Below, piece after piece: positions 36,021 to 43,847 of a stretch of 64,000 bases of DNA (position 1 is the stretch's first letter; each line of letters opens with the position of its first letter). A program made the translations under genes and the position numbers. The notes beneath the pieces were generated by a model. The model was not told the origin of the DNA and made no database searches. It was given only the letters and a program-made list of their open reading frames with translations. The DNA is from Methylophaga nitratireducenticrescens. Its GTDB lineage: Bacteria > Pseudomonadota > Gammaproteobacteria > Nitrosococcales > Methylophagaceae. The stretch is from positions 1,364,001 through 1,428,000 of the forward strand of contig NC_017857.3 in NCBI RefSeq assembly GCF_000260985.4. The letters are read 5' to 3'.

Positions 36021-36878
36021 TTACGCTAATTTATTCAAATGCTCATGTTCGTAATAATAGTTTGTCGCTTCAACAAAACCTTCGACGCTGCCGCAATCAA
36101 AACGACGACCTTTAAATTTAACAGCTAAAACCAGTCGATCCTTTGCCAGCAAACGCAGGGCATCGGTTATTTGAACCTCGCCATTGGTGCCGGGTTTGGT
36201 TTTTCGCAGATATTCAAAAATCTCCGGTGTCAGAATATAGCGTCCGATAATTGCCAGATTGCTGGGGGCTTCTTCAGGTTTGGGTTTTTCAACCATGTCT
36301 TTTATTTGATAAATACCCGGAGCGATTTCATCACCGGAAATGACACCATAACTATGGGTTTCATCAGCAGGGACTTCCTCAATCGCGACGATGCTGCACT
36401 GATAACGTTCATATAATGCAACCAATTGACTCAGAGCACGTTCACCGCCTTCATCCGGTTTGGCGCATAAATCGTCAGCCAGAATGACCGCAAAAGGCTC
36501 ATTGCCAATCATCGGCTCGCCTGTCAGGATGGCATGACCCAAACCTAACATTTCCCGTTGGCGCATAAATACAAATTCACAGTTATCCATCAGATAACGA
36601 ATATCGTCGAGAAATTTTTCTTTTGAGGTACCTTTAATTTGATGTTCCAGTTCGAAACTGGTGTCGAAATGATCGGCAATGGCCCGTTTACCGCGGCCGG
36701 TAATAAAACCAATTTGTGAAATACCCGCCTCCATCGCTTCTTCAACACCATATTGAATCAAAGGTTTACTGACAATTGGTAACATTTCTTTGGGCATTGC
36801 TTTTGTTGCAGGAAGAAATCGTGTGCCATAACCTGCCGCAGGGAATAAACATTTTCTTATAAGACTTTTTACAGCCAT
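36021..36878 (-). CDS. galU: UTP-glucose-1-phosphate uridylyltransferase GalU, copy 2
   Basis: A 285-residue paralogue of the enzyme at 32867, with the same FPAAGYGTRFLPATKAMPKEMLP signature, VEKPKPEEAPSNLAI and FDCGSVEG. The start chosen (MAVKSLIRKC) follows AAGGAT; a TTG start six codons earlier is open but lacks a site. It is divergent from galE. Having two near-identical galU genes 3 kb apart suggests local duplication. One copy may be dedicated to exopolysaccharide and the other to general metabolism, but the sequence cannot tell which. Confidence 0.93.
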   Translation of the reverse strand: MAVKSLIRKCLFPAAGYGTRFLPATKAMPKEMLPIVSKPLIQYGVEEAMEAGISQIGFITGRGKRAIADHFDTSFELEHQIKGTSKEKFLDDIRYLMDNCEFVFMRQREMLGLGHAILTGEPMIGNEPFAVILADDLCAKPDEGGERALSQLVALYERYQCSIVAIEEVPADETHSYGVISGDEIAPGIYQIKDMVEKPKPEEAPSNLAIIGRYILTPEIFEYLRKTKPGTNGEVQITDALRLLAKDRLVLAVKFKGRRFDCGSVEGFVEATNYYYEHEHLNKLA

Positions 36879-37125
36879 TGACGAGATCCTTATCAAACTG
36901 TTGTGGAAAAAAGAGATGCCGTTAAGCTAAAGTAATTGGCTGTGAAGTTCAACAACTCCGCAGTCAAACAAATTAGATTAAGTCATCATTGGATGACGAA
37001 ATGATAAACATTAAACATGACTATTTAATTTCGCCCGGGAACTCATTCAATTTATAATCGGGTTAAGAAGCCTCGAATTTAGCTCAGAAGGTTTTCAATG
37101 GAGTTGTGTGAAATAAGGGATAAAA

Positions 37126-38106
37126 ATGAAAGTTTTAGTACTTGGCGGTGCTGGTTATATTGGTTCACACATCTGTAAGGCTTTAACATTAATCGGACAT
37201 CAAAGTGTTGTAATCGACAATCTCAGTACTGGTCATCGAGAGGCCGTAAAATGGAGCCAATTTGTCGAAACCGATATTCTTGATTCCGCAAAATTAATCA
37301 GCATATTGCAACATGCAGGGCCATTCGATTTGATAATGCATTTTTGTGCCAAATCATTGGTCGGGGAGTCGGTTCAAAACCCTGCTTTGTATTATCGAAA
37401 CAATGTCTCAGGTACGCTAAACCTGTTGGACGCAATGGTTGCAACCGGACATGACAAACTCGTTTTCTCCTCAACTGCTGCGGTATTTGGCATGCCTGCA
37501 CAAACGTTAATAGATGAACAGCATTCCCGATTGCCGATTAATCCTTACGGACAATCAAAGAAAATGATTGAGGACGTGTTGGGGGACTATCACCATGCTT
37601 ATGGTATAAGGTCAGTGGCATTACGCTATTTTAACGCTTGTGGTGCAGATCCTGAGGGTGAGATTGGTGAACGTCACGATCCTGAAACACATTTAATTCC
37701 TAATATTCTTAAATCTGTCATTGCTGACAAAGCGTCAGCATTAAAAGTGTTTGGAGATAACTATCCCACACCCGACGGTACCTGTATTCGGGATTATATT
37801 CATGTAAATGATTTGGCTTCCGCTCATATCCTGGCTGGAGAATATTTACAACAGCATGATGGTGCATTTGCTTTTAACCTAGGCAATGGAAATGGTTTCA
37901 GTGTTTTAGAGGTGATTGAAGCCGCCAAACAGGTTGTTCAGCAAAATATCGCTTATACGATTGAACCACCAAGAGCTGGCGATCCATCAGTTTTGGTAGC
38001 AAATTCAACAATGGCACGAGAAACTCTAGAGTGGCAGCCTAAGTTTACGGAGATTGAATCAATTATCGCGACGGCCTGGACTTGGCATCAAAATGAAAAA
38101 TTTTAA
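37126..38106 (+). CDS. galE: UDP-glucose 4-epimerase
   Basis: A 326-residue NAD-dependent short-chain epimerase interconverting UDP-glucose and UDP-galactose. It has the N-terminal GGAGYIGSH, the catalytic SSTAAVFG and YGQSK motifs, and the C-terminal AGDPSVLVA block of GalE. AAGGGA precedes the start. It is followed by manC 15 bases downstream, so the two form a sugar-nucleotide supply operon. Confidence 0.94.
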   Translation: MKVLVLGGAGYIGSHICKALTLIGHQSVVIDNLSTGHREAVKWSQFVETDILDSAKLISILQHAGPFDLIMHFCAKSLVGESVQNPALYYRNNVSGTLNLLDAMVATGHDKLVFSSTAAVFGMPAQTLIDEQHSRLPINPYGQSKKMIEDVLGDYHHAYGIRSVALRYFNACGADPEGEIGERHDPETHLIPNILKSVIADKASALKVFGDNYPTPDGTCIRDYIHVNDLASAHILAGEYLQQHDGAFAFNLGNGNGFSVLEVIEAAKQVVQQNIAYTIEPPRAGDPSVLVANSTMARETLEWQPKFTEIESIIATAWTWHQNEKF

Positions 38107-38121
38107 TAAGGATGACTTGAA

Positions 38122-39522
38122 ATGATTCCAGTAATTTTATCCGGTGGTTCCGGAAGTCGTTTATGGCCTTTATCCCGCAAGAATAAACCTAAACAGTTCT
38201 TGACATTGTTTGGTGACACATCGATGTTTCAAAGCACGCTTACCCGCTTAAATGGGTTGGCTTCTGTGGAAGCTCCGTTAATTGTCTGCAACAATGAGCA
38301 CCGCTTCATGGTCGCCGAACAGTTACAGGAAATCGGCCTGAAGGCGAGTGGCATTATTCTGGAGCCCTGTGCACGTAATACCGCTCCAGCTATTGCACTG
38401 GCCGCCTTAAAAGCGATGGAAAAGGGCGAAGATCCGGTACTTCTGGTGTTAGCTGCTGATCATATTATTCCGGATGTACCTGCTTTTCATAAGTCAATCG
38501 AAGAAGCTCAAAAACTGGCAGAGCAAGATAAGCTTGTCACTTTTGGTATTCAGCCTCAATCTGCTCACACCGGCTATGGCTATATTGAAGCAGAAGAAAA
38601 GTCTCAACCAAGTTCAGTAAAACGCTTTATCGAAAAACCAAATTTGTCGACAGCAGAATCCTATGTTACTGCCGGAAATTTTTTCTGGAACAGTGGGATG
38701 TTTTTATTCAAGGCTTCCACCTATATAAACGAACTCTCTCGCTTTTCTCCAGAAATGTTGTCTTTTTGTAAACAATCGCTTGAACAAGCAGTGATCGATC
38801 TTGATTTTGTCCGCGTTGATTCCGAACTTTTTGCACAAAGCCCGAGTGACTCAATTGATTATGCCGTCATGGAAAAGACCGATAAGGCGATGGTTGTCCC
38901 GCTTGATGCTGGCTGGAGTGATGTCGGTTCATGGTCATCTCTATGGGAGGCTTTTGCACAAGATGCGAATAACAATGTATTGATTGGCGATGTTATGGTT
39001 GAAAATGTACATAACGCCTATATTCATAGTGAAAATCGTCTGGTGACCGTTTTAGGTTTGGACGATGTAATTGTTGTCGAAACCCATGATGCTGTGATGG
39101 TGGCACATAAAGATCAGGCTCAAAAAGTCAAAACGATTGTTGAAGAACTGACCAAGCTGAACCGTAAAGAAGTTGATACGCATCGCAAGTGTTACCGCCC
39201 TTGGGGTAATTATGATTCGGTAGATATGGGGGATCGGTTTCAGGTTAAACGGATTATGGTGAACCCTGGCGCATCTTTATCCTTGCAGATGCACTACCAT
39301 CGTGCTGAGCACTGGGTAGTGGTTAGTGGAACCGCTGAAGTGACGCGTGATGATGAAGTTATGTTATTAGGCGAAAATGAGTCAACATTTATTCCGCTGG
39401 GCAGTGTTCATCGTTTGCGTAATCCCGGAAGAGTTCCATTGGAAATTATTGAAGTACAATCCGGCGCCTACCTGGAAGAAGATGACATTATCCGGCTTCA
39501 AGACAGTTATAACCGACAATAA
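38122..39522 (+). CDS. manC: Mannose-1-phosphate guanylyltransferase/mannose-6-phosphate isomerase
   Basis: A 466-residue bifunctional enzyme of the ManC/CpsB/AlgA type. The N-terminal nucleotidyltransferase has LSGGSGSRLWPLSRKNKPKQF, and FIEKPN supports GDP-mannose formation. The C-terminal cupin isomerase domain has QMHYHRAEHWVVVSGTAEV. It supplies GDP-mannose for polysaccharide synthesis. AAGGATGA lies before the ATG. It follows galE by 15 bases and precedes the initiating transferase by 27. Confidence 0.95.
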   Translation: MIPVILSGGSGSRLWPLSRKNKPKQFLTLFGDTSMFQSTLTRLNGLASVEAPLIVCNNEHRFMVAEQLQEIGLKASGIILEPCARNTAPAIALAALKAMEKGEDPVLLVLAADHIIPDVPAFHKSIEEAQKLAEQDKLVTFGIQPQSAHTGYGYIEAEEKSQPSSVKRFIEKPNLSTAESYVTAGNFFWNSGMFLFKASTYINELSRFSPEMLSFCKQSLEQAVIDLDFVRVDSELFAQSPSDSIDYAVMEKTDKAMVVPLDAGWSDVGSWSSLWEAFAQDANNNVLIGDVMVENVHNAYIHSENRLVTVLGLDDVIVVETHDAVMVAHKDQAQKVKTIVEELTKLNRKEVDTHRKCYRPWGNYDSVDMGDRFQVKRIMVNPGASLSLQMHYHRAEHWVVVSGTAEVTRDDEVMLLGENESTFIPLGSVHRLRNPGRVPLEIIEVQSGAYLEEDDIIRLQDSYNRQ

Positions 39523-39549
39523 CACAACAAGAGGTGGCCTAGGGAGATT

Positions 39550-40953
39550 ATGGCGCAAGGAAAAATCAGACACTACGACTCAAAAATAAATGCCATTTCG
39601 CGGCTAATTGATAGCGCCATTATATTAGTGACATTTCTGGCTTTAATGGATTTGTTTGCAATAGAGTGGCAACCAAAACATGTCTGGTCTTTATTATTTT
39701 CAATTATTCTATTTCACTTTTTTGCCGAGTCTCAGGATGCTTATCGCTCCTGGCGAGGCACTTACCTGCGTGAAGAAGTCACCGCAGTATTATTTTCCTG
39801 GGGGACAAGCATTCTCGTTCTAGTGGCAATTGAACTTATTGTCATTAACGAACAAACTTACGCCACACCTTTTATATTAATCTGGTTTATCGCCACACCC
39901 ATTGAATTGATCTCCTGGCATGCCATTGTACGCATGGTGCTCGGGATAATGCGCTCTAAGGGCTTGAATACCCGACGTGTGGCAATCGTTGGGGCAACCG
40001 AATTAGGTTATCGGCTTGAGAAATCGTTTAACGAAATGGAATGGACAGGATACCGGTTCAGTGGTTTTTATGATGATCGCAAACCAGCGCCAAACCGCAG
40101 ACTAGAAGAGCAGCAGGCTACAGTTATTGGCAGTATTGAAGAGCTTATCGCTGACTGCCGATCTGGGAAAATAGATATTGTGTTTATCACCTTATCGTTG
40201 GCGGCTGAAGCACGTATTCGCTTAATGACTGAAAAACTGGCGGATACAACGGCTTCGGTTTATCTGGTTCCCGATCTGTTTACCTTTAATCTGTTGAATT
40301 CCAGATGGGTCGATTATCAGGGAATAACAGCCATCAGTATTTATGAAACTCCTTTTGCCGGCATTGATAGTGCAATCAAACGCATTGAGGATGTTGTCTT
40401 AAGCTTTTTAATACTTTGTATTATCGCTATTCCTATGTTGTTTATTGCTATCGGCATAAAAGCCACATCGAAGGGCCCGGTTTTTTTCAAGCAGACACGC
40501 TATGGAATGGATGGTGGAAAAATAAAAGTCTGGAAGTTTCGTACCATGACCGTTGCTGAAGATGGTGATAAAGTTGTTCAAGCAAAAAAGAATGATCAAC
40601 GCGTTACAAACTTTGGCAAAATTTTACGCAGAACCTCTCTTGATGAATTACCACAGTTCTTTAATTCGCTAGGTGGGTCAATGTCTATTGTTGGACCGCG
40701 ACCACATGCTGTGGCGCATAATGAAGAATACCGAGCAAAAATTCAGGGCTACATGCTACGTCATAAAGTAAAGCCGGGGATTACAGGGCTAGCTCAGATT
40801 AATGGCTTTCGTGGAGAAACCGATACGCTTGATAAAATGGAAGGGCGTATAAAGTACGACCTTCAATATATACAGACTTGGACACTGCTTCTCGATCTGA
40901 AAATTATTTTATTAACGATCACTAGAGGTTTTGTGGGAAAGGATGTATATTAA
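39550..40953 (+). CDS. Initiating undecaprenyl-phosphate sugar phosphotransferase (WcaJ-like)
   Basis: A 467-residue polyprenyl glycosylphosphotransferase. Four N-terminal membrane helices (residues 15-130) are followed by a nucleotide-binding-like domain and a fifth helix (about 285-308). The C-terminal catalytic domain has KVWKFRTMT, RRTSLDELPQFFN, SIVGPRPHA and KPGITGLAQINGFRGET. It transfers the first sugar phosphate to the lipid carrier, starting each repeat unit. The close link to manC and galE fits a glucose or galactose starter; the exact sugar is unknown. Confidence 0.93.
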   Translation: MAQGKIRHYDSKINAISRLIDSAIILVTFLALMDLFAIEWQPKHVWSLLFSIILFHFFAESQDAYRSWRGTYLREEVTAVLFSWGTSILVLVAIELIVINEQTYATPFILIWFIATPIELISWHAIVRMVLGIMRSKGLNTRRVAIVGATELGYRLEKSFNEMEWTGYRFSGFYDDRKPAPNRRLEEQQATVIGSIEELIADCRSGKIDIVFITLSLAAEARIRLMTEKLADTTASVYLVPDLFTFNLLNSRWVDYQGITAISIYETPFAGIDSAIKRIEDVVLSFLILCIIAIPMLFIAIGIKATSKGPVFFKQTRYGMDGGKIKVWKFRTMTVAEDGDKVVQAKKNDQRVTNFGKILRRTSLDELPQFFNSLGGSMSIVGPRPHAVAHNEEYRAKIQGYMLRHKVKPGITGLAQINGFRGETDTLDKMEGRIKYDLQYIQTWTLLLDLKIILLTITRGFVGKDVY

Positions 40954-41069
40954 TACACAGAGTTCTGGTTTTGGTATGACATCGCTGTCTCACCATTAAC
41001 ACTGTGAAGCAATTCACACCTGATTAAAGGTTTTAATTAAGCCAGCGAGATTTTGTGTTCCATGACTCA

Positions 41070-41095
41070 TTATTAGTAACAAAGTAACAGTATTG
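41070..41095. promoter_or_regulatory. Degenerate relative of the PEP-CTERM operator candidate
   Basis: TTATTAGTAACAAAGTAACAGTATTG aligns with TTTAGTACCAWRGTACAAT found before two other PEP-CTERM genes, but both GTAC half-sites have changed. It lies 73 bases before the riboswitch. Part of an otherwise gene-free stretch of 317 bases that serves as leader for the first tandem PEP-CTERM gene. Confidence 0.25.
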
Positions 41096-41167
41096 TTTAA
41101 CCGTCGCTTGAGAGATGTTTCTAAGGGACTTTTTTGTTAGGAACAAAGTTTGTTCCTATTTTAAATC

Positions 41168-41238
41168 GCCAAACTTGTCGTGAGGCAAGGTCGGAAAGCC
41201 ACGGGTCTTCAGGTGTGATTTGAAGATGGCTGGGTTGC
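41168..41238 (+). ncRNA. Cyclic di-GMP-I (GEMM-I) riboswitch, copy 2
   Basis: GCCAAA is followed by a GNRA-capped stem (CTTGTC-GTGA-GGCAAG, one T-G pair), then GTCGGAAAGCCACGGG, the second stem (TCTTC...GAAGATGGC) and TGGGTTGC. It has the same architecture as the 26535 copy with compensatory changes in the stem. It ends 32 bases before the ATG. The intervening TTAATT...AATTAAAGGAAA could form a weak hairpin touching the ribosome site, which would fit translational control. Confidence 0.85.
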
Positions 41239-41270
41239 ATTGCTTAATTTTTCAATTAAAGGAAATTACT

Positions 41271-41795
41271 ATGAAAAATGCGATGCTATTTTGTATAGCT
41301 TTATTGTTCTCGGTTAGTGCTAATGCGGCTACATTGAGTTTATCAACTGTCGGATCTTCAGGTGCGACTCAGGAAATCAGTTTAAATAACAACAGCACTG
41401 TGCTTGCTGGCGGTACTGTTGCTAATACAGGTTCTTGGGAATCATTGTTTGATGTGACAACGGATGTTGATACTCCTGTAAGAGTTGAGTGGTCATTTAA
41501 TCCTTCAACGAGTTTGGACTCAGCTCAATTGGCTTTTGGTTTGATTTCTGGCCCTGGTGGTAGTTATGTTGGTTTGCCAACAATCTTTAATATCACTGGT
41601 GACTTTATCTTTACTGCTATTTTGACTGCAGGTTCATTTTTTGCTGTAGATATTTTTAATGCCACATCAGGTATTTTGAAATATGACCTGTCAATCTCTG
41701 CAGTGCCAGTACCAGCTGCATTATGGTTGTTTGCACCAGCTTTGATGGGCTTTTTCGGTTTACGCCGTCAAGCTCTGAAAACAGCGACTGCATAG
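41271..41795 (+). CDS. PEP-CTERM protein, tandem paralogue 1
   Basis: A 174-residue exported protein. Signal peptide (MKNAMLFCIALLFSVSANA), a beta-rich Ser/Thr/Asn/Gly domain of about 125 residues, and the C-terminal sorting signal VPVPAALW, LFAPALMGFFG, LRRQALK. An exosortase would cleave it at the cell surface. The start at 41271 follows AAAGGAAA; a longer frame from TTG at 41220 begins inside the riboswitch and is rejected. It is the first of three tandem cassettes right after the initiating transferase gene. Exact function unknown; an exopolysaccharide-associated matrix protein is likely. Confidence 0.85.
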   Translation: MKNAMLFCIALLFSVSANAATLSLSTVGSSGATQEISLNNNSTVLAGGTVANTGSWESLFDVTTDVDTPVRVEWSFNPSTSLDSAQLAFGLISGPGGSYVGLPTIFNITGDFIFTAILTAGSFFAVDIFNATSGILKYDLSISAVPVPAALWLFAPALMGFFGLRRQALKTATA

Positions 41796-41808
41796 CATCT
41801 AATTAAGT

Positions 41809-41857
41809 TAACAATATTGTTAGTTTTAAGAAAAGGGAGCTTCGGCTCCCTTTTTTT
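41809..41857 (+). terminator. Conserved palindrome and terminator of cassette 1
   Basis: TAACAATATTGTTA (41809-41822), a perfect palindrome kept in all three cassettes, precedes AAAAGGGAGC-TTCG-GCTCCCTTTT with a T-run (stem 41831-41854). Confidence 0.88.
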
Positions 41858-41979
41858 GTAGCGTTTTGCCATTGAATCTCGTTACGGCGCGAGGCCAAAG
41901 CCATCTAAGCAAAAGTAATATTAGAGATCGCCTCTTTGGATAAACAAAATCTTTTGAAATAATTTTGCAACTAGTTGCG

Positions 41980-42016
41980 GAGTACAATTTCTCAACATTA
42001 CTAGTGGGCTAGTAAT
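41980..42016. promoter_or_regulatory. Operator/promoter candidate of cassette 2
   Basis: GAGTACAATTT (41980-41990) retains one half of the shared TTTAGTACCAWRGTACAAT motif. A perfect 8-bp inverted repeat, ATTACTAG-TGGG-CTAGTAAT, follows at 41997-42016. They lie 73-109 bases upstream of the riboswitch. Confidence 0.35.
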
Positions 42017-42088
42017 GTTTAATCATCACTGAGAGATGTTTCTGGGAGATAAAAGTTTCGGAAGTGGAGTTTTGTTCCTGATGATGTT

Positions 42089-42160
42089 GCCAAACTTACT
42101 GTGAAGTAAGGTCGGAAAGCCACGGATCTTCTGGGTTTGATTTGAAGATGGCCGGGTTGC
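42089..42160 (+). ncRNA. Cyclic di-GMP-I (GEMM-I) riboswitch, copy 3
   Basis: GCCAAA, a perfect GNRA stem (CTTACT-GTGA-AGTAAG), GTCGGAAAGCCACGG, the second stem (ATCTTC...GAAGATGGC) and CGGGTTGC. Compared with copy 2, the first stem changes on both strands while pairing is kept. It ends 32 bases before the ATG. Confidence 0.85.
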
Positions 42161-42192
42161 ATTGCTTAATTTTCAATTAAAGGAAATTTATT

Positions 42193-42723
42193 ATGAAAAA
42201 TGCGATGCTATTTTGTATAGCTTTATTATTCTCAGTTGGTGCTAACGCCGCTACACTGAATTTATCAACCGTTGTTTCTTTGGGAGGAGCGACCCAAAGT
42301 ATTGATCTTAACAATAACAGTACGGTATTAGCTGGGGGTACTGTTTCCTCTTCAGGGGTTTGGACATCATTATTTGAAGTTACAACAGATGTGGATACAC
42401 CAGTGAAAGTTGAATGGTCATTTAATCCAACAAGCAGTTTGAGTAGTGCACAATTGGCCTTTGGTCTTCTTACTAGTCCTGGTGGGGGCTATGTTGTTGG
42501 TGGACCAACTAACTACAATATCACCGGTGACTTTGTTTTTACGGCGATATTAACTGCCGGTTCATTTTTTGGTGTTGACATTTTTAATGCAACTTCAGAT
42601 GTTCTAAAATACGACTTGTCAATTTCTGCAGTACCCGTACCGGCTGCGTTATGGTTATTTGCACCTGCTTTGATGGGCCTCTTCGGTTTACGCCGACAAG
42701 CTCGGAAAATGACAGTTGCATAA
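42193..42723 (+). CDS. PEP-CTERM protein, tandem paralogue 2
   Basis: A 176-residue paralogue with the same signal peptide (MKNAMLFCIALLFSVGANA) and sorting signal (VPVPAALWLFAPALMGLFGLRRQ). The middle differs from paralogue 1 by scattered substitutions and a two-residue insertion around PGGGYVVGGP. AAAGGAAA precedes the start. It has its own riboswitch and terminator, so it is expressed independently rather than as part of an operon. Confidence 0.85.
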   Translation: MKNAMLFCIALLFSVGANAATLNLSTVVSLGGATQSIDLNNNSTVLAGGTVSSSGVWTSLFEVTTDVDTPVKVEWSFNPTSSLSSAQLAFGLLTSPGGGYVVGGPTNYNITGDFVFTAILTAGSFFGVDIFNATSDVLKYDLSISAVPVPAALWLFAPALMGLFGLRRQARKMTVA

Positions 42724-42735
42724 CACTATAAGAGT

Positions 42736-42777
42736 TAACAATATTGTTAGTTTTAAGGGGGCTTCGGCTCCCTTTTT
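42736..42777 (+). terminator. Conserved palindrome and terminator of cassette 2
   Basis: TAACAATATTGTTA at 42736-42749 is followed by AAGGGGGC-TTCG-GCTCCCTT and a T-run. Confidence 0.85.
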
Positions 42778-42914
42778 TGAATTAATTCTTATCATGATAA
42801 TTTGAGATGTCTGAGCATCGTGTTAAATCATTAAGAGATAAATTTAATTACTAAAATCATTCTCTTATCACAGAGCTCACTAAATAGGGCTCTTTTTTTA
42901 ATAAAAGTTACGAT

Positions 42915-42934
42915 TTAGTACCATAGTACAATTC
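42915..42934. promoter_or_regulatory. Candidate palindromic operator of cassette 3
   Basis: TTAGTACCATAGTACAATTC contains GTAC-CATA-GTAC (42918-42929), closely matching the site at 26440-26460 upstream of the separate PEP-CTERM gene. It lies 100 bases before the riboswitch. Confidence 0.4.
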
Positions 42935-43029
42935 CAATCGTACTAACTAGCGAGTAATGTTCAACTATCCCCGAGAGAAATTTCTGGGAGATAAATGGTT
43001 CAGGGACAATGTTTGCTCCTGATTTTATA

Positions 43030-43100
43030 GCCAAACTTACCGCGAGGTGAGGTCGGAAAGCCACGGATCTTCGGGCTTTATTTGAAGATGGCCGGGTTGC
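43030..43100 (+). ncRNA. Cyclic di-GMP-I (GEMM-I) riboswitch, copy 4
   Basis: GCCAAA, a GNRA stem (CTTACC-GCGA-GGTGAG with one T-G pair), GTCGGAAAGCCACGG, the second stem (ATCTTC...GAAGATGGC) and CGGGTTGC. Spacing to the ATG is 32 bases, as in the other tandem copies. Confidence 0.85.
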
Positions 43101-43132
43101 ATTGCTTAATTTTTCAATTAAAGGAAATTATT

Positions 43133-43657
43133 ATGAAAAATGCGATGCTATTTTGTATAGCTTTATTGTTCTCAGTTGGTGCTAACGCCGCTACACTGAC
43201 ATTATCAACCGTAAGTTCTTCTGGCGCTACTCAAAGTGTTGACCTGAATAATAACAGTACTGTTCTAGCTGGCGGTACTGTAGAAAATACAGGACTTTGG
43301 GAATCTTTGTTTGATGTTCAAACGGATGTTGATACGCCAGTGAAGGTTGAATGGTCATTCAATCCTACTAGCAGTTTGAGTAATGCTCAACTGGCGTTTG
43401 GAGAGATTACTGGCTCTGGTGGTAGTTATGTCGGTTTGCCAACAATCTTTAATATCACAGGTGATTTTGTCTTTACGGCTATTTTGACTGCGGGAACTTT
43501 CTTTGGCGTGGATATTTTTAATGCCACTTCAGACGTATTGAAATATGACCTGTCGATCTCTGCAGTACCTGTACCAGCTGCGTTATGGTTGTTTGCACCC
43601 GCTCTGATGGGCTTCTTCGGTTTACGCCGTAAAGCACTGAAAGCAACTGCTGCATAA
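43133..43657 (+). CDS. PEP-CTERM protein, tandem paralogue 3
   Basis: A 174-residue paralogue with the signal peptide MKNAMLFCIALLFSVGANA and sorting signal VPVPAALW, LFAPALMGFFG, LRRKALKA. Its middle is a mosaic: parts match paralogue 1 (GGSYVGLPTIFNITGDF) and parts match paralogue 2 (SLSNAQLAFG, SDVLKYDLS), suggesting recombination among copies. A longer frame from TTG at 43082 starts inside the riboswitch and is rejected. Confidence 0.85.
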   Translation: MKNAMLFCIALLFSVGANAATLTLSTVSSSGATQSVDLNNNSTVLAGGTVENTGLWESLFDVQTDVDTPVKVEWSFNPTSSLSNAQLAFGEITGSGGSYVGLPTIFNITGDFVFTAILTAGTFFGVDIFNATSDVLKYDLSISAVPVPAALWLFAPALMGFFGLRRKALKATAA

Positions 43658-43669
43658 CAGCAAATGAGT

Positions 43670-43717
43670 TAACAATATTGTTAGTTTGTAAGAAAAGGGA
43701 GCTTCGCTCCCTTTTCT
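43670..43717 (+). terminator. Conserved palindrome and terminator of cassette 3
   Basis: TAACAATATTGTTA at 43670-43683 precedes GAAAAGGGAGC-TTC-GCTCCCTTTTC with a T-rich tail. Confidence 0.85.
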
Positions 43718-43847
43718 TTTTGAACAGTTAAACAAAAAACTTATAACGAAACAGTATATTAAGTTGGAAAAATCAAAAGTTTTAGGACATGTTAATCTTT
43801 AAGCTGCTCTACTGCTGGATGCTCATTTTGTTCAACAAGGAAGTTAT

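Noticed and set aside
41220-41270. In-frame N-terminal extension of PEP-CTERM paralogue 1 (and the same at 43082-43132)
   Set aside because: The extension starts with TTG inside the riboswitch aptamer and would put codons in structured RNA. The ATG after AAAGGAAA directly precedes a normal signal peptide.
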